DNA of 64,000 bases from the NCBI RefSeq assembly GCF_050624435.1, contig NC_134547.1, positions 31,927,419-31,991,418 on the forward strand, given 5' to 3'. Of this stretch, positions 20,606-32,796 are shown piece by piece (position 1 is the stretch's first letter; each line of letters opens with the position of its first letter). Position numbers and translations under genes: made by a program. The notes beneath the pieces were generated by a model, which saw nothing but the letters and a program-made list of their open reading frames with translations, had not been told where the DNA came from and did no database searches. Origin of the DNA: Tenrec ecaudatus (taxonomy: Eukaryota; Chordata; Mammalia; Afrosoricida; Tenrecidae).

Positions 20606-22114
20606 TCGTGCACCGTTTGTAGCAAAAGCGGGGCTTTGGAGGAGGCAGCTCTCAACAGTCAAATGAATGGCTGCCACAAGCTCACCAAAGCCACGGCTCC
20701 TCATCTGTCAAAGGAGCTAATGCTCACTGGCGCCCTTCATAAACCGAGTGGAAGGACAATGGCACAAGCCACTGAGTTTGGTGGACAGCCAGGCTGGAGC
20801 CTGTCACTATTGCCTGTTAGCATCTCTGCCCGCGATGGCTGCAGGAGCCAAGGTCCCTGCAGGCCCTAGTTGCCATCCCTGACCTAAGTCCCGGATGAAA
20901 CCTGTCTGATGGAGGATGCACCTGGAGATGCCTGGGCTGCGAGGGTCTCTTGTGTTGACATCCTGAGGCAGGACCAGAGCCAGTGCTGCCACTGTCCTTC
21001 AGTGAAATACATGCCGAAGTCCACTAGGATCGAGGAACTTCAGAAGCTATAATGGGAGATGTGAAGCCATCTAATGAGGGGCTTCCACGCAGGCAGCATC
21101 CCTGCCTTCTGATGCGGCTTTTTGGCAGCGCCTTGGCGGTGTGGTCCCGCCACAGGGAACTGTGCATCCTGGAGTGCATCGAAGTGCCAACAGTCATCAG
21201 CGGGCGTCACAGACGGTATTAAGAGCATTCCACAAAATGCTCGCTGGAGGTGATGGATGTGCCTTACCGAGCGAGCAAGCGATGCTGCAGATTTGGGAGA
21301 TGGCACGTGGCGACCCTCCCGGGACTTTAGAAAGACATGGTCACCCAAACAAAGCTGGGGTTTAAGGCAGCCCCTTGGTGATCAGAACACAGCCCTCCAG
21401 CACCCTGCTCCCACCCTCCTCGAAGCAGGGACTCAAAAACAATCAGAACCACCTGGCAAAAGCCAGGCTCAGGAGATCGGAAGGAGAAGTCGGCACCTGG
21501 GAGCTTCTAACCACCGGCCGGTGGAGCAAACGAGGTGCTCAGACGCCTCGCCAGGCCCTCCCTCCAATCGCAGGCGATTGACATTTATTTCCTGGGTGCC
21601 TTGCCACAGAATAGATTTTAAACTCAGATCTGGTTGTTTTCGCTGCCTTTATGTTTCTTGGCAGCCATGAACACATTGTGATGCTCTTAAAAAAAAAAGT
21701 AAACCATTACCAGCTTCCTATATGCATAATACAATCAATGCCTTGCCTCTAATACATTAAATGCAATTGCACGGCACAGGGAAAGTACAGGAGTCGGTAG
21801 CTATGAGAATAAGGCAAATAAAAGTGAACAGGGGCCCAAAGGTCGGCATTAAATACTAAGCACATCCTGGAAACAAAACACAAAATCCACGTCCCGGTTT
21901 CAGAGCCTGCCCTGCAAGGCCCCATGGAAGGGCGTCCAGAATCCCTGCTGTGAGAGTCCCATACGCCCATCACGTCAGTCTGGGCTGTTTCCCAGGGACC
22001 CAGGCACGCTGCACAGCGACAGAAAACGGCGCTTTTTTTTAATTGAGCGGCTAGGTTGAAAGTGAACACGTCCTTGAATTTCCACGGAAAGATAGACAGT
22101 GATTATTTATAATC
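20606..22114. other. Unassigned repeat-poor sequence
   Basis: No gene or interspersed repeat is recognised. The part 21590-21780 is AT-richer with TAAACCATTACCAGCTTCC and ATACATTAAATGCAATTGC, and 22080-22130 holds GATTATTTATAATCAGAG, a near-palindrome. These may be parts of regulatory elements. Confidence 0.45.
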
Positions 22115-22350
22115 AGAGTGAGCCGCCGACATCTCTATTGTAGGGCTAGGACTTCATCAACAGACCGCGTAGGGACACGGTGGCCGGCCAGGTGCATGCC
22201 GCCTGTTCGGCTCCCCGCCGCTGCGGTCTGGGCGGGCGGGCTGCCCAGGCTGGGCCCTGTGCAGGGAGCAGGGACCCTGGGGACCCCCGAGTGCTCATCC
22301 CAGCGCGATCCGATTCCACCGGCTTCTCCCAAGCCGCAGCGTGGCAATGT
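22115..22350. promoter_or_regulatory. Second CpG-dense patch
   Basis: Roughly 20 CpGs lie in 235 bases, including CCCCGCCGCTGCGG and GGGCGGGCGGGCTG. It is flanked on both sides by AT-rich, TAAT-containing sequence (22095 and 22360-22390). It may be a small CpG island or part of a regulatory element. I see no splice sites or coding frame I would defend. Confidence 0.42.
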
Positions 22351-22599
22351 GGCAAGCTGCGATTTATTTAATTTTAATTCAATTTAGTTTCACATCCTGT
22401 TTTGCAAGTCAGCAAGATGGGCCAGATTTGCAAAAGAAAACCGACAGAAAAGAAAGGACCGGACAGGAACAAGAGGGCGGTTGGAGCGAACACGGTGGGC
22501 CCTCCTCAGCAGGCAGGCTCTGGCGGGGGAAGGCAGGCTTCCCCGGGAAGCAGAGCCGGGCTCTGGGGCATCGCGGCCCTGCTCGCTGCTCGCCGAAGA
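22351..22599. other. Unassigned sequence
   Basis: AT-rich start (GATTTATTTAATTTTAATTC) then GC-rich unique sequence. No gene recognised. Confidence 0.45.
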
Positions 22600-22860
22600 G
22601 CCTATTTGTCTGCTTTAAGTGAAATCACTCAATTCTCAAAAGTCAGTGGAAGACTTTAGCAGGGGGAGGGTGGGGATAGGCTACTCCAAATAAGTTCCAT
22701 TAATCAAAAGACACAGTGTAATGTAACTAATATTTTACAATTAGGGAAGACAAGATGGAACTAAAAGCTATCCATCTCTCTTATACCACATGATCATCGA
22801 TTCATAATCGCAGACTGAGGAGTTGCACAAAGATGCATTTACTGGGTGGGGGAGAGAAGG
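22600..22860. promoter_or_regulatory. Candidate conserved non-coding element
   Basis: A sharply AT-rich, repeat-free segment with TTCCATTAATCAAAAGACAC, AACTAATATTTTACAATTAG and ATGATCATCGATTCATAATC, set in GC-rich surroundings. Word content is like enhancers bound by homeodomain and SOX-type factors. This is inference from composition only. Confidence 0.42.
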
Positions 22861-24432
22861 GGGTGGGCCCGTCTGAGCCCGAGATAATGAACAGGATGAG
22901 GGAGCGGACGCTGAAGGCTGAGGAGAGATGACAGAGGGGCTCAATGCTGACAGATGACACGGAGTCGCAAGCAGATACCTGACAGCCCGCGGGAGCCAGG
23001 CAGCTCAGTCCTCAGCATCCTGATCCTCAATTATCTGGGTAAGGGACTCAGAGGGGAGCCGCAGAGGAGGCTGGCGGAGCGGCGGTCACTGAGCGCAGGG
23101 CAGCCTCCCGCCCTGAGGAAGGAGGAACACGCCGCTTTGTGGGGGACCGCGGGGACTCCGCTGCTCCATCTGTTTTGTAATAAAATTCCTAAATCTTTGA
23201 AGGAGGAGTCCTCCACCTCCAACACTGACACCCCAGGGAACAACAACAACAACAAGGAATTGGCCTCCTCAAAAAATTAAAATGTGTGGCTGGAGGAGTT
23301 GGGGTGGGGGGATTGTGGAGAAGCTGCCTGCAGCCGCCTCACACTCAGAAAGCACCCTCTTAGAAGACCCCAAATGAGTGGCAGGGAGGGGAGCAGTCCT
23401 TTCCAAAAACTCAAGCTGAGGGGACGTGAGAGGAGAGCCGAGGAAAGGCCAGAGGAGGGAAGCTGTTCCACCCTGCCAGGGATAGGTATGTGGGCATCCC
23501 CCGGGGCAGAAAGTCCCAGATCCTGGCCCCAGCATGCTCCAGCATGACCCAGGGTCTGCAGGGCCCAATGCCCACCTTGTCCGTTAATCCCTGTACCAGG
23601 ACCCACCGCTTCACCCCCAATCCTGCCTGAGTTTTCCAATGCACAAAGACAAGCAGAGGATGACCAGGGCGGCAGAGGAACTTGGGATCTCAGCGGGGTG
23701 GTACAACTGCGACCTGGACCTCCTGCCACTGCACCTAGGCAGGTAGGTCACAAAGGTGGTAACTGCTACTAGGAACCAGGCCCCACCCATCTGCTGCCTT
23801 TTCTCTGGGCCAGTCTTTAATATACAGTCCTATAGTAACAGATTACATACTCTGATTTTTTTTTTCACATCAGAACTTTTCGGCAAAGTGTTTTACCTAT
23901 GTGCCCACCCTGTCTTCTTCCCTCCAGGCCATCCTCCTAGGCCTCGGCTTCCTGTGACCATGTGGCTTGGTTTCCCATGCGGCAACAGGGATTCCAGAGC
24001 ACACGCAGGCACCACACAAATGAAAACACTCCCCAGGTGCAAGAACCCCCAGAAGGGTCTGACTTCTCTGCCCAAATGGCATAGCCAACAGTTCCGATGT
24101 TGTCACCGGGCCAGGTGACATCACAGCATCCCAAGGCTTGTACCAAAGCATCCTCCTCATTGGGTGGCAGTCCCTGGGGAAGATGGGTGACACTCGGGAA
24201 ATGAGAACACCACACTCAGACTCAGGGCAGGGACCCCAGTGACCCTGTAGCATCAGATGAGATGAGATCCCCCCTGTGGGGCGTTTGCACACCTCTACCC
24301 AAGGCCTCCTGAAAGAACCTCAAAGTCTCTCTGAGGAAGCCAAAGATAAGTTGCTTAGGAAGTACCAGGGGGAGTCCCAATGGGACACCACTAGGGTCTA
24401 GTTCATGAAGGCTTATTCCAAACAAAACTACA
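22861..24432. other. Unassigned repeat-poor sequence
   Basis: Mostly GC-rich unique sequence. A short (CAA)n lies at 23240-23254. Minus-strand frames (23277-23729, 23897-24292) are open by composition and lack domains. Confidence 0.5.
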
Positions 24433-24620
24433 AACGCCACCGCTGTCCTCACTGCCATCAAACCAATGCTGACCATAGTGACTACCTGGGACTTTCTCAG
24501 ACTGGAACCATTTAAGGGAGTAGAAAGCCCTGTCTTTCGCCCAAGGAGGCTGGTGGTTTCGAACAGCTGACCGTGTGGAGCGCAGCCCAACATGCACCCA
24601 CTACACCGCCAGGGCTCCTG
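24433..24620 (-). repeat. AfroSINE-like SINE, minus strand
   Basis: Reversed tail CACTGCCATCAAACCAATGC, AAGGGAGTAGAAAGCCCTGT, the reversed B-box GGTGGTTTCGAACAGCTGAC and the start CACCGCCAGGGCTCC. It is nearly complete and the only interspersed repeat I recognise between 15.4 and 32.1 kb. Confidence 0.9.
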
Positions 24621-25990
24621 ATCCCAAATCGGATGTCGAAATAGGTCTCTGAGACCTGAAGACGGTTCCAGACAAGGTCTCTTAATAATATACTTGCCTT
24701 AATCTCCTCAGGATAGCTTGAGAGAGGGGGAAAAAGTCTAATCAAAAGAGTGGCTTCCAAAGCCAGTTCAATTCAAGGCAGAAGCCAGTGCAGGTTGTGG
24801 TGACTCTCTGTGTTTGGAAGATTCCAAAAGGGTCGCCTTACTGGACGTTCTAAAATGACGACGGAGTTTCTAAAAGGATGCAGGGCAATCATGGGAGCTT
24901 TTTGTAAAGCAGTGTCGACAATTTTGAAAATAGTATTGGTAAGAAAGGGCCAAGAAAGTGTAAGAATCGCCACCTTTCCCCGAATCACGATGGCCCCTGC
25001 TTATTGTGCAAAGGGAGGCCCTTCTTGGCCCAGCTGAGAGCCTGGATAAAGCCCCTCGGGAATTCTTTCTGTCCCTCCACTTGGAGAGCATCTGACAGGG
25101 ACAGAGTTAGCGTGCCTAGAGGAAGGGACGGACAGGAACCGCGTGGTTTGCAGGGATGGGCAGAGGATGGAAGCCCCTCAGCGGAAGTGCACAGACGAGC
25201 CGGAGGACGTGTCGGGAAACAATCGCTCTACATTTTCACATGTTTTGTTGAATAAACGTTTCTGTGATTTGGGGGGTAGCAATACTTCTGGACTTCCCTA
25301 ACCACACGGAGAGGAAGGTGTTGAGGCGGAGGAGGCAGGCTAAATGAGACGGCGGGAAAATCAAATAGTGTGCACTGAGAAGCTATGGGCTGTGACCCGC
25401 CTGCAACCTTCTGAGGGCTATGACAAAGCTGGCAGCTGAGTCTGAGTGGCCCTGACTTCACCAGGGTCCCTCTGCCCTGAGAGGATTGCCCAGGAGTGTT
25501 TGCTATTGGGTCTCAAGGCAGTTCTTGACTGCTATCCCTGCCCCCACACACACACACCCCTAAGCCATCTATAGTAAAGACTAAAGAGTCCTCCTTGTTC
25601 ATACCCCGGAGCTAATGCATGGATGGCCAAGGCTGAATCCCTAGACCCTGGGGAGCAAGCAGGTCTTTAAAACCCAGTTCCAGAGCCTAGTGCTGTACAC
25701 ACGGTCTTCACCTCCTTTTTCCCTGCCTTGGCATTCAGGTAGAAATGAGATCTGAGAGCTGTAAGCTACAACGAATGCATTGACCCAAACCTGCCTGGTA
25801 AACCACGGGAAGGAACTGGGTGGTCTTTGCAAAGGGCCATCGTGAGGCTTGGGCTGGTCCACCATTCTTTCATGGCCAGTTTGGTCAGATGCAGGGCAGA
25901 GATGCTCCGCGAGGCTCTGAGGAGGTTGGGTGGTTTGAAGTGGTATGTTCTTGGGAGAGAACCATTAGGAAGGCTTTGGAGGGCAGTTCC
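24621..25990. other. Unassigned repeat-poor sequence
   Basis: No gene or interspersed repeat recognised. A short CA run lies near 25547-25558. Confidence 0.5.
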
Positions 25991-26050
25991 TGAGGATGCG
26001 ATGAATGTACGTGTGCCACCTGAGCACGCGACGAATGCATGTGCGCCACC
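25991..26050. repeat. 30-bp tandem duplication, two copies
   Basis: Units 25991-26020 and 26021-26050 match at 24 of 30 positions. Five of the six differences are C/T changes. Both end in GCCACC. Confidence 0.8.
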
Positions 26051-26499
26051 AAGCCACTGCACTCTAACTAATGGAGCCATGTCGGGCGACCGGAAACAGG
26101 AGCCCAGTAGGAACCTAGCGCCCCCAACTTGGAGAGAGTCCCAGAAGGGGGGAGCCAGCCAGTTCTGAAAACTCCAGTCAGCACTGGGTACGGGGTGTGG
26201 CCACAAGCTCTACTGGGTCCTATCTGAGAAATGTTAAGTCTTTGGGAAAAAAGTTCCTGGCAATTCCATTCCCCTGCTGTGCTTCAGTACCAGGATGGGG
26301 TGAAAGGCAGGGGAGCCCATCAGAGGGAAGGGCTGCTCCCCAACACCCCCCCACACCCCCTGACAGTCAGCCTCCGGGTCTGGCAGCCTCTGACAATGAA
26401 AGACAGAGGTTCCCAAAATGAAACAAGGGCATTTCCACCATTCTAAAAGCAGCCCCACGGTGCACGAACTCCCAACAAATTATTTGGGAGAGTGTTCAG
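26051..26499. other. Unassigned unique sequence
   Basis: Nothing recognised. A C-rich run lies at 26343-26362. Confidence 0.45.
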
Positions 26500-26990
26500 C
26501 CTGGAAGGTCTTTCAAACTCCTTATTAGAATGGAGATCACTTAGAACTCATGGCCAAATCACATACAATTTGACCTATCTTTTTTCACCCTTTCACATCA
26601 TTTGATATTGGGCAGAAACTATTGTTCAAACGCTGAAATTCATTATCCTCTTCTCCAGCCAAGGCCAGGCTGGGAAACCTCCCCTGAGACCCCACTGGCA
26701 ACGTTTTTTATGGCTGCCTGAAAGGTGGTCTTTATTGCCACCTAGAGGTGGCACAGTGGAATAGTACGTGAGTCACTCTGAGGAAAATTAAATACAGCTG
26801 AATAATTGAATGAGAGGGCAAGTTGAATCAGGGGTCACCATCTGTTTGCCTAGAATTGTTGGCACGTTTCAGCTAAGCCTCGCAAGCCTCGTAAACATGC
26901 TTACAGTTATCATAGCTCGCATTTCCCTAAAATAAAAGAAAATTGGTCCTAAAATAAGCCTGAACTAATTAAACATACACCATCTTGTGG
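26500..26990. promoter_or_regulatory. Candidate conserved non-coding element
   Basis: AT-rich, repeat-free sequence with many homeodomain-like cores: TGAAATTCATTATCC, GAATAATTGAATGAG, TGAACTAATTAAACATAC. GC-rich sequence flanks both sides. It resembles a deeply conserved regulatory element in texture; conservation was not tested. Confidence 0.42.
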
Positions 26991-29697
26991 TTATGGAGAG
27001 GAGAGCGAAGGTCATCAGGTCCTTATGGCATCCGGGAGGAAGCCGGAGCCGGAGGAGGCAGGTGACTCTTCCCACTTCTAGGGAGAGGGCAGCTCTCCGG
27101 ATGGAGGGGTTGCTTGGCGGGTGGGAGAGGGGGAGGCAGAGAGGACCACCGAGGCTGCTCAGTCCCATTCTACCCCTTGCCCACCCCCCTGCCCCCCCAC
27201 CTTGGAGGGAGAGAGGAGGGGAGTGGGGAGAGGAAGCAACAGCCCTGTCTCTGCAGCCTCCAGGAAGCAGTGTCAGGAAGGACCGGAGTGTGCCCCATGC
27301 CAACTTTGCTTAAACGTTATGCCCAATTGGCACATTTGCCCTGGGGATGGGGGCGGGGGCGGCGTCTTTCCAGAGACGTGGGTGTCATATCTTGAATTGC
27401 AGGCCTCTCTGCCAGCTCCATCCAGGAGCTGGTCGTTTACCAAGAAACTCGGCGCGGCTGGTGGCGTGTGTGTGTGAATGCTGTGTCTGCGCACGTGCAA
27501 CCTGCAGAGATGTATTTTTGGGAGAAGGGCCAATTCCAATGGTACATCTAGTAACTTCTCCTGCCTAGTATAGCCCACCCCCCTTGGCAGCACAATGTCC
27601 CTTTCTTCTTGTCCCCAGCAACTAGGAAAGGTCTGTACCAAACCGCAAATCCCAAACCACCAGGGCCCCGTGCAGATTTGGGGTAACGAATGCCAACCCT
27701 TGACTGGCTGGCAGAGCAAGAGGTGCCATCCGGCCATGGAGATGTGGAGAGGAGGCTTCTCCACCCCAGGGGACCCCCCAGCCCTTCCTGCCTGTGTTCT
27801 CTTCCCTTTTCTCGAGGTAGTGCCAGCCTGCTCAGCCGGGATCGCCCTGCCTGTCCTCTTTCCCTTTTGCACTGGTGATTATGCACAAATCACTTACAGA
27901 AGACACAGTGGAGTGACCCCCAACTCCGGGGAAGCCTCCTCGGGGATACAATTAGCGTCTGTTGTATCCCGCGTGGGCAGGGCTAACACCGCGGCGGACT
28001 CCAGAGGCACTGAGCTCGCCCAAGCTGGGCTGAGCCACCACAGGGAGGAGGGGGCTACCCGGAGGCCAGGGGCAGACGGAGCACTAGGACTTGAACCACT
28101 GCTGCTCTGGAGTAATTAGGACCCATCAAACTGGGCCCTGGTCTCCCTCCTGCCTCTTCATAAGCCAGGAGGCCGGGGTGCTGCCTGGAATCCAGAGGAT
28201 GACCAGCAGTGCACGAAGCGCCCAGACAACACCTCCCACAACCCCCGCCCTCAGCACCTGGTGGGCAGGGTGCAGCCCAGGATTTGGGAAATAAGGGCTT
28301 TTGCCAGGCCCCCTCATGGTCCCCTCCAACCCCCCTGAACTTCTAGGCTAGCAGCCAGGCCAAATCAGCTCAGGGCTTTGGGCCTGGTACTCTCAGGCTG
28401 GGTGCTTTGCCATGGCCCATCCTGCCACTTGGTCACACCATCCTCTGAGCAGCCCTCCCCAGGGTTCCTCAGCAGACACTGCCCCATCACATGCTGGCAT
28501 ATAGGTGCTCCTGGGCCTCCTGTCCTCTCATTTACTTCCTCTGACACAAGGACTTGCCAGGCTGGTGCCATGCCCCAAGCCGCCCCAAGAGTTGCCTTCT
28601 GCCCTCTCTGCTTGTCTGCTTGTCCCATCACTCACTGTCCTCCCCCAGGGATGAAGCCAGCCGGAGTGCTGGCCCGGTCAGCTAGGTTCTGGGAGGCTGG
28701 CCCTGGGGTGGTCAGCACAGAGGTGAGGGGCTAGTGAAGGGCCGAGTCTGAGAAGAGCCCTCCAGTCTTGCCCTCTCTGTCCTTGGGAGAGGCAGGGTGT
28801 TTTCTCCACTCGGCCGGCCTAGCACCCCCACATCCTGTGTTCTCTTGCTCCCCTGACTCCAGGCCTTTTCCACGGAACAGTGGTGATGAGCCCAGGGCTC
28901 ACAGAGGCAGCCCCGTGTGCCTGCGCACTGAACCCCTAGCTTGAGTAGCTCCTGGCATGGCTATTATAGAGCTAGACGCCCAGACCCCTCGTCCGGAGGG
29001 AAGGGGGAGCAGCTGCCTCACAGGAAAACAGGCCCAGGGTTCCAAGCCCTCTAAATTTCCCAGCAATGCCAAAACCACAGATTTTTATGTGAAATCCCCT
29101 GAGTTTTAAATGTTAACTACCAATTCTAGGCTCTTAGAGGCTTGGCAGAGGCGGAGCCAATCAGGACTCCAGACTATTGGGAGCCAGCCACACCTGCCGC
29201 GCCCCTCTGTGGAGCCAACCTGCTCCCAGCCCGCCAGGCCCCTCTGCTCCAGGGATCTTGGCGCCCCGCCCCAGGAGACCCTCCAGCAGGGAGGGCCACC
29301 GAAGAAGGTCCCTCAGGGTTCTCCAGGCTCTCCTTGCCCCCTGCAGCCTCCCACGCTGCCTGGCCGCCTGGCTGATCTAGCTCGGACATGATTGTTGCAG
29401 CTGTGGTTCAGAGGCAGGAGCTATTGATAATCCCCCTCGGGGATGGATTAACTTTCAAAAATAACAAATCAGGCTGGTGCCTGGGTAAGGGAAGGCCGAC
29501 ACCACTATTGAACCGGTCTCTGCAAAGCCAGCGTGGAAGGGTTCAGCCTGGGCACTGGGCACACCCCTGTCTTTAAGGTGGGAGGATCAATTACATTGCT
29601 CCAACCCACCCATTAGGATGTCTCCCGCCCAGCCTGGCCATCCTGTAGAAGGTGACGGGTCTGTGGCTGGTCCTGCACCTTGTTCTGCCTGAATTAT
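26991..29697. other. Unassigned GC-rich repeat-poor sequence
   Basis: No recognised repeats or gene. Long chance frames occur (27595-28119 plus, 27273-27872 minus). A GC-rich promoter-like word cluster is absent. Confidence 0.5.
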
Positions 29698-29722
29698 CGT
29701 GTGTGTGTGTGTGTGTGTGTGT
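29698..29722. repeat. (GT)n microsatellite
   Basis: About 12 GT units after TGAATTATC. Confidence 0.95.
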
Positions 29723-31615
29723 GATTGGTGGTTTAAAGGACAGCTTCTGGAAGAGCAGAAAGCACAGAGGCAGACAGACATGTCCCAAACAGGAAGGAAG
29801 GGTGTCCAGAGGACATAGGGAACATCCAGCCCCCCCGGGAGATCCCTGAGCCTCGCCATATCACCCCGTCTCCCACGCTGACAGCTCGCTGGGGCTTGCT
29901 CCCTCACACTGGCATCTGCACATTGACTGCACCCAGGAATCACCTGGCTGAGAGGGGCAGGACCATGGGGATGATGTGTTATCTCCAGCCACTTACCAGA
30001 GGCTCAGCAGCTCCTGGATGCCCCACGTGCCACTGTGTGCCCCTGAGGAGATCTGGGCTCTGAGGGTGTTTGTGTCAAGAAGCCTGTTCCCAGACCTTTC
30101 ATGTTAGGAACCTCTGGGTGGGCATGAACCCCTAACCTGCAGTGAGTGTGTATGTACTATTGGCACTGCGCAGGGATACCCCAGCCCCTCCAGGGAGGGT
30201 GCACACTGCTGTCCTTGGTGCACCTGAGGGCCAGTCAAGTTGGGAGCTGGCTGACGCAGCACCTTGAGTGGTCTCAGAGGTTCCTGTAGCTGGCTGCCCC
30301 CGCTGTCGGTGCACATGGGAGAAGCCCTGACTTCCAAAGATCCATTGCCTCTCCTGCTATCAACTGCACTGAATGTTCAGCAAAGACGGTGGCTGAGTTC
30401 TGAGAGGTGGCAGATGAATGTGTGTGGAGGGCAGGGGGTCCTCGGGTCAGTGAGGGCTCAGCCAAGTGCACATCTTTGCTCCCCTGGTCTCTAACTGTGC
30501 CTCTCGCGACCCCTCTGAGCCACCTGAGGTGAACTGGAACTGAGAAGACAGGTAGTGAAGGAACAGGGCCAGCCTGGGGAGAGCCAAGCTGTGGGGGCAC
30601 GCCAGCCTCCTTGCAGGGTGTCTCATGAGGACACCCAGGGGGACGAGCCCCCGGCTTCTTTGTGGTTAACTCTACTTCTTGCCTCACACCTTCTCACCCT
30701 CCCTTTGCGGGTAAACATAAACTCTCCTTAGCCATGACAGGAACCCATCTCCCAGGGAGGGGAATTGGTGGTTCAGGGTAACTACAGCAACCCCCCTTTC
30801 CCGCCCCACCTGCCAGTGCCCCTCTGAATGGGGGTCCCCCGGGGAGCCCCAGAGCCAAAGAAGAGATGGTGATCCAATCCCCCCCTTCCTTTCTCAGCAG
30901 TCTACAGCCTATTGATGTCCCCGAGCTGAGGGGCTGGTCCACAGGCAGCCCAACGAGGTCTCAGGTGTCTCCAAATCCTTAGAGGGTACAAGGGTTCCTC
31001 TGCTCCATGGAGGGCACCACTCAAAAGAGCATACCTTTGTCTGTCCTCACACGAGGGGGCTTCTAAAGGTGTGGGAAAATTATGGCATTAATAGATCATG
31101 GATTTCCCCCACAGCTCTTAGAAGGCCCCTGGGACATTCTTAGAATGGTATGGGCCCTACGTGTGTGCTCACTTTCCCTGGCATCTGGGAAAGTCTTCCC
31201 ATGAAGGCCCCCTTGTTCTGGGAGCTGAAACTCCAGCAAGAGAGGCAGTGGACGCCCCGCCCCAAGGCAGACTGTGCCAACTGGGGGTGTGGGATGGTCG
31301 CTTTCAGCTCAGCCTGTCCATGGAGAGGGCTGACTGGTGCCTGTCTCTCTGGCTTATTCAAGTAGGTCTTCACTGCGCATGGGTCCCCTGGTTCCGAGAG
31401 TGACACCGCGTGAATCGAGGCCAAGTGGAGACAGCAGCAAGCCGGCGCGATAGGCCAGGCCTGGCCCGGCAGGAGCCAATGGCCATGAGCTCCAAAGTGA
31501 GCTGCTTCCCTTCAGAAACTCCGAGGGCCTCCGGCACCGCCCGCCAGCCAGCAGCGCCCAGGAGTGGCACCTGGCCCTCCAAAGCAACTTTGTGAAACTA
31601 CCGCCGCTTACCTCG
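29723..31615. other. Unassigned GC-rich repeat-poor sequence
   Basis: No gene or interspersed repeat recognised. The part 31400-31590 has moderate CpG content (AGCAAGCCGGCGCGATAGG near 31437; CCGGCACCGCCCGCCAGCC near 31532), next to the AT-rich candidate element that follows. Confidence 0.5.
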
Positions 31616-31985
31616 TGGCTGAAAGGGCTTCCTGGCAAGAAGCTCCTCCAAAATATATTAAAAATCATATTAAAATCATTTTCATAAAATATGTGTTGAG
31701 AAAAGACAAGTTTAATTCTCAAAGGCTCCATTATTGAAGCAAAAATTAATATTTGTACTGTTTCTAAATTGGAATAAAATTGCAAAGATGCAAACACCAT
31801 CCTATATCATAATCTATAAACCAGTCACAAATGCTAAATCAACTGTAAAAATGATTTAAAATCTACATGAATAATTTTATTAAACTGATTTAAAATCATA
31901 TTTTGTGCTTCCTTCATTTATTAGCCGCATCTCCAACAACAATGGGGTTATAATGGATTTTTGTGACTGCAGCTATGTTCTCAAA
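31616..31985. promoter_or_regulatory. Candidate conserved non-coding element
   Basis: Very AT-rich and repeat-free for about 370 bp, with ATATATTAAAAATCATATTA, CATTATTGAAGCAAAAATTA and TTTATTAAACTGATTTAAAA. The change from GC-rich flanks is abrupt at about 31650. Old LINE sequence is an alternative, but I see no LINE wording. Confidence 0.42.
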
Positions 31986-32159
31986 TAGTGCTGTCCGTGG
32001 AAGGGCCCCGATTCCTGGTGGGAGTGTGGCGGCTGGCACCTGCAGTGAGCGTGCATAATTGCAGACCCACCCAGTGGAACTGGGCCCCATCAGCACCACA
32101 CAACCACGGTGCACAAGGGGTTGTGCTCAGGCGGGCACCCAGGAAAGGCAGGGGACAAT

Positions 32160-32668
32160 AGCCAATGAGTACCCATTGCATTGGGCGTATCTGCTGCACA
32201 AGCGGTCTCCGGAACATGGCAGCTCCAGGATGTCCTTTTGAGCAGGAAGGCGTGCCTGACCCAAACCGTGGTTTTCCCAATGGGCTCATATGCCTGTCGA
32301 AGGGGGACCATGAGGCAGGAAGACCCAGCAGCAAAATCTGCACGTTTGAATGACTGACGGACGGGGCTGGGGAAGAACAGTGCAAAGCCCTGTGGAATGC
32401 CAGAAGCGCGAACAAATGTGCCCTGGGAGAAGCAGACCAGAATGCTCCTTAGAAGCAAGGACGCCGAGATGGTGCTTTATGGTTTATGTACTCTGGACAC
32501 ATTATCAGCCGAGACCGGTCCCTGAAATAGGGCATCAGGCGCGGTAAAGTAGAGGGGCAGTGAGAAGGAGGAAGGTCCTCAAGAAGATGGACCCCATCAG
32601 AACAGGTGTGAGGTGGTGAGAACCAGACAGTACACAGGGTCGAGATGAGTCAGCGCCGAGCAACAATG
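32160..32668 (+). mobile_element. RTE/BovB-type LINE 3' part, diverged
   Basis: Diagnostic words in order: CATTGCATTGGGCGTATCTGC, GCGTGCCTGACCCAAACCGT, CCAGAATGCTCCTTAGAAGC, GACACATTATCAG, GCGGTAAAGTAGAGG and GGGTCGAGATGAGTCAG at the end. They parallel the RTE copies at 10371-10868 and 38110-38765. Frames are broken by indels. Confidence 0.85.
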
Positions 32669-32689
32669 TCCAGCTGGCTGCCTGAGAAG

Positions 32690-32796
32690 GCTGTCCACGC
32701 CCCTAAGGATTTAGCGTCTAAAATGCAACGTAGAGTAGTTGTGAGTTAGAACTGACTTGATAACAGTGGGTTTGGTTTGGGTTTTTTGAGCAGACA
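32690..32796 (+). repeat. AfroSINE-like 3' half
   Basis: CCTAAGGATTTAGCGTCTAA, GTTGTGAGTTAGAACTGACTT and ATAACAGTGGGTTTGG match the end of an AfroSINE. The promoter half is missing. It directly follows the RTE copy. Confidence 0.72.

Noticed and set aside
27273..28119. Overlapping long frames on both strands (199 and 174 codons)
   Set aside because: GC-rich composition gives few stops; no recognisable domain, and the two strands cannot both be coding.
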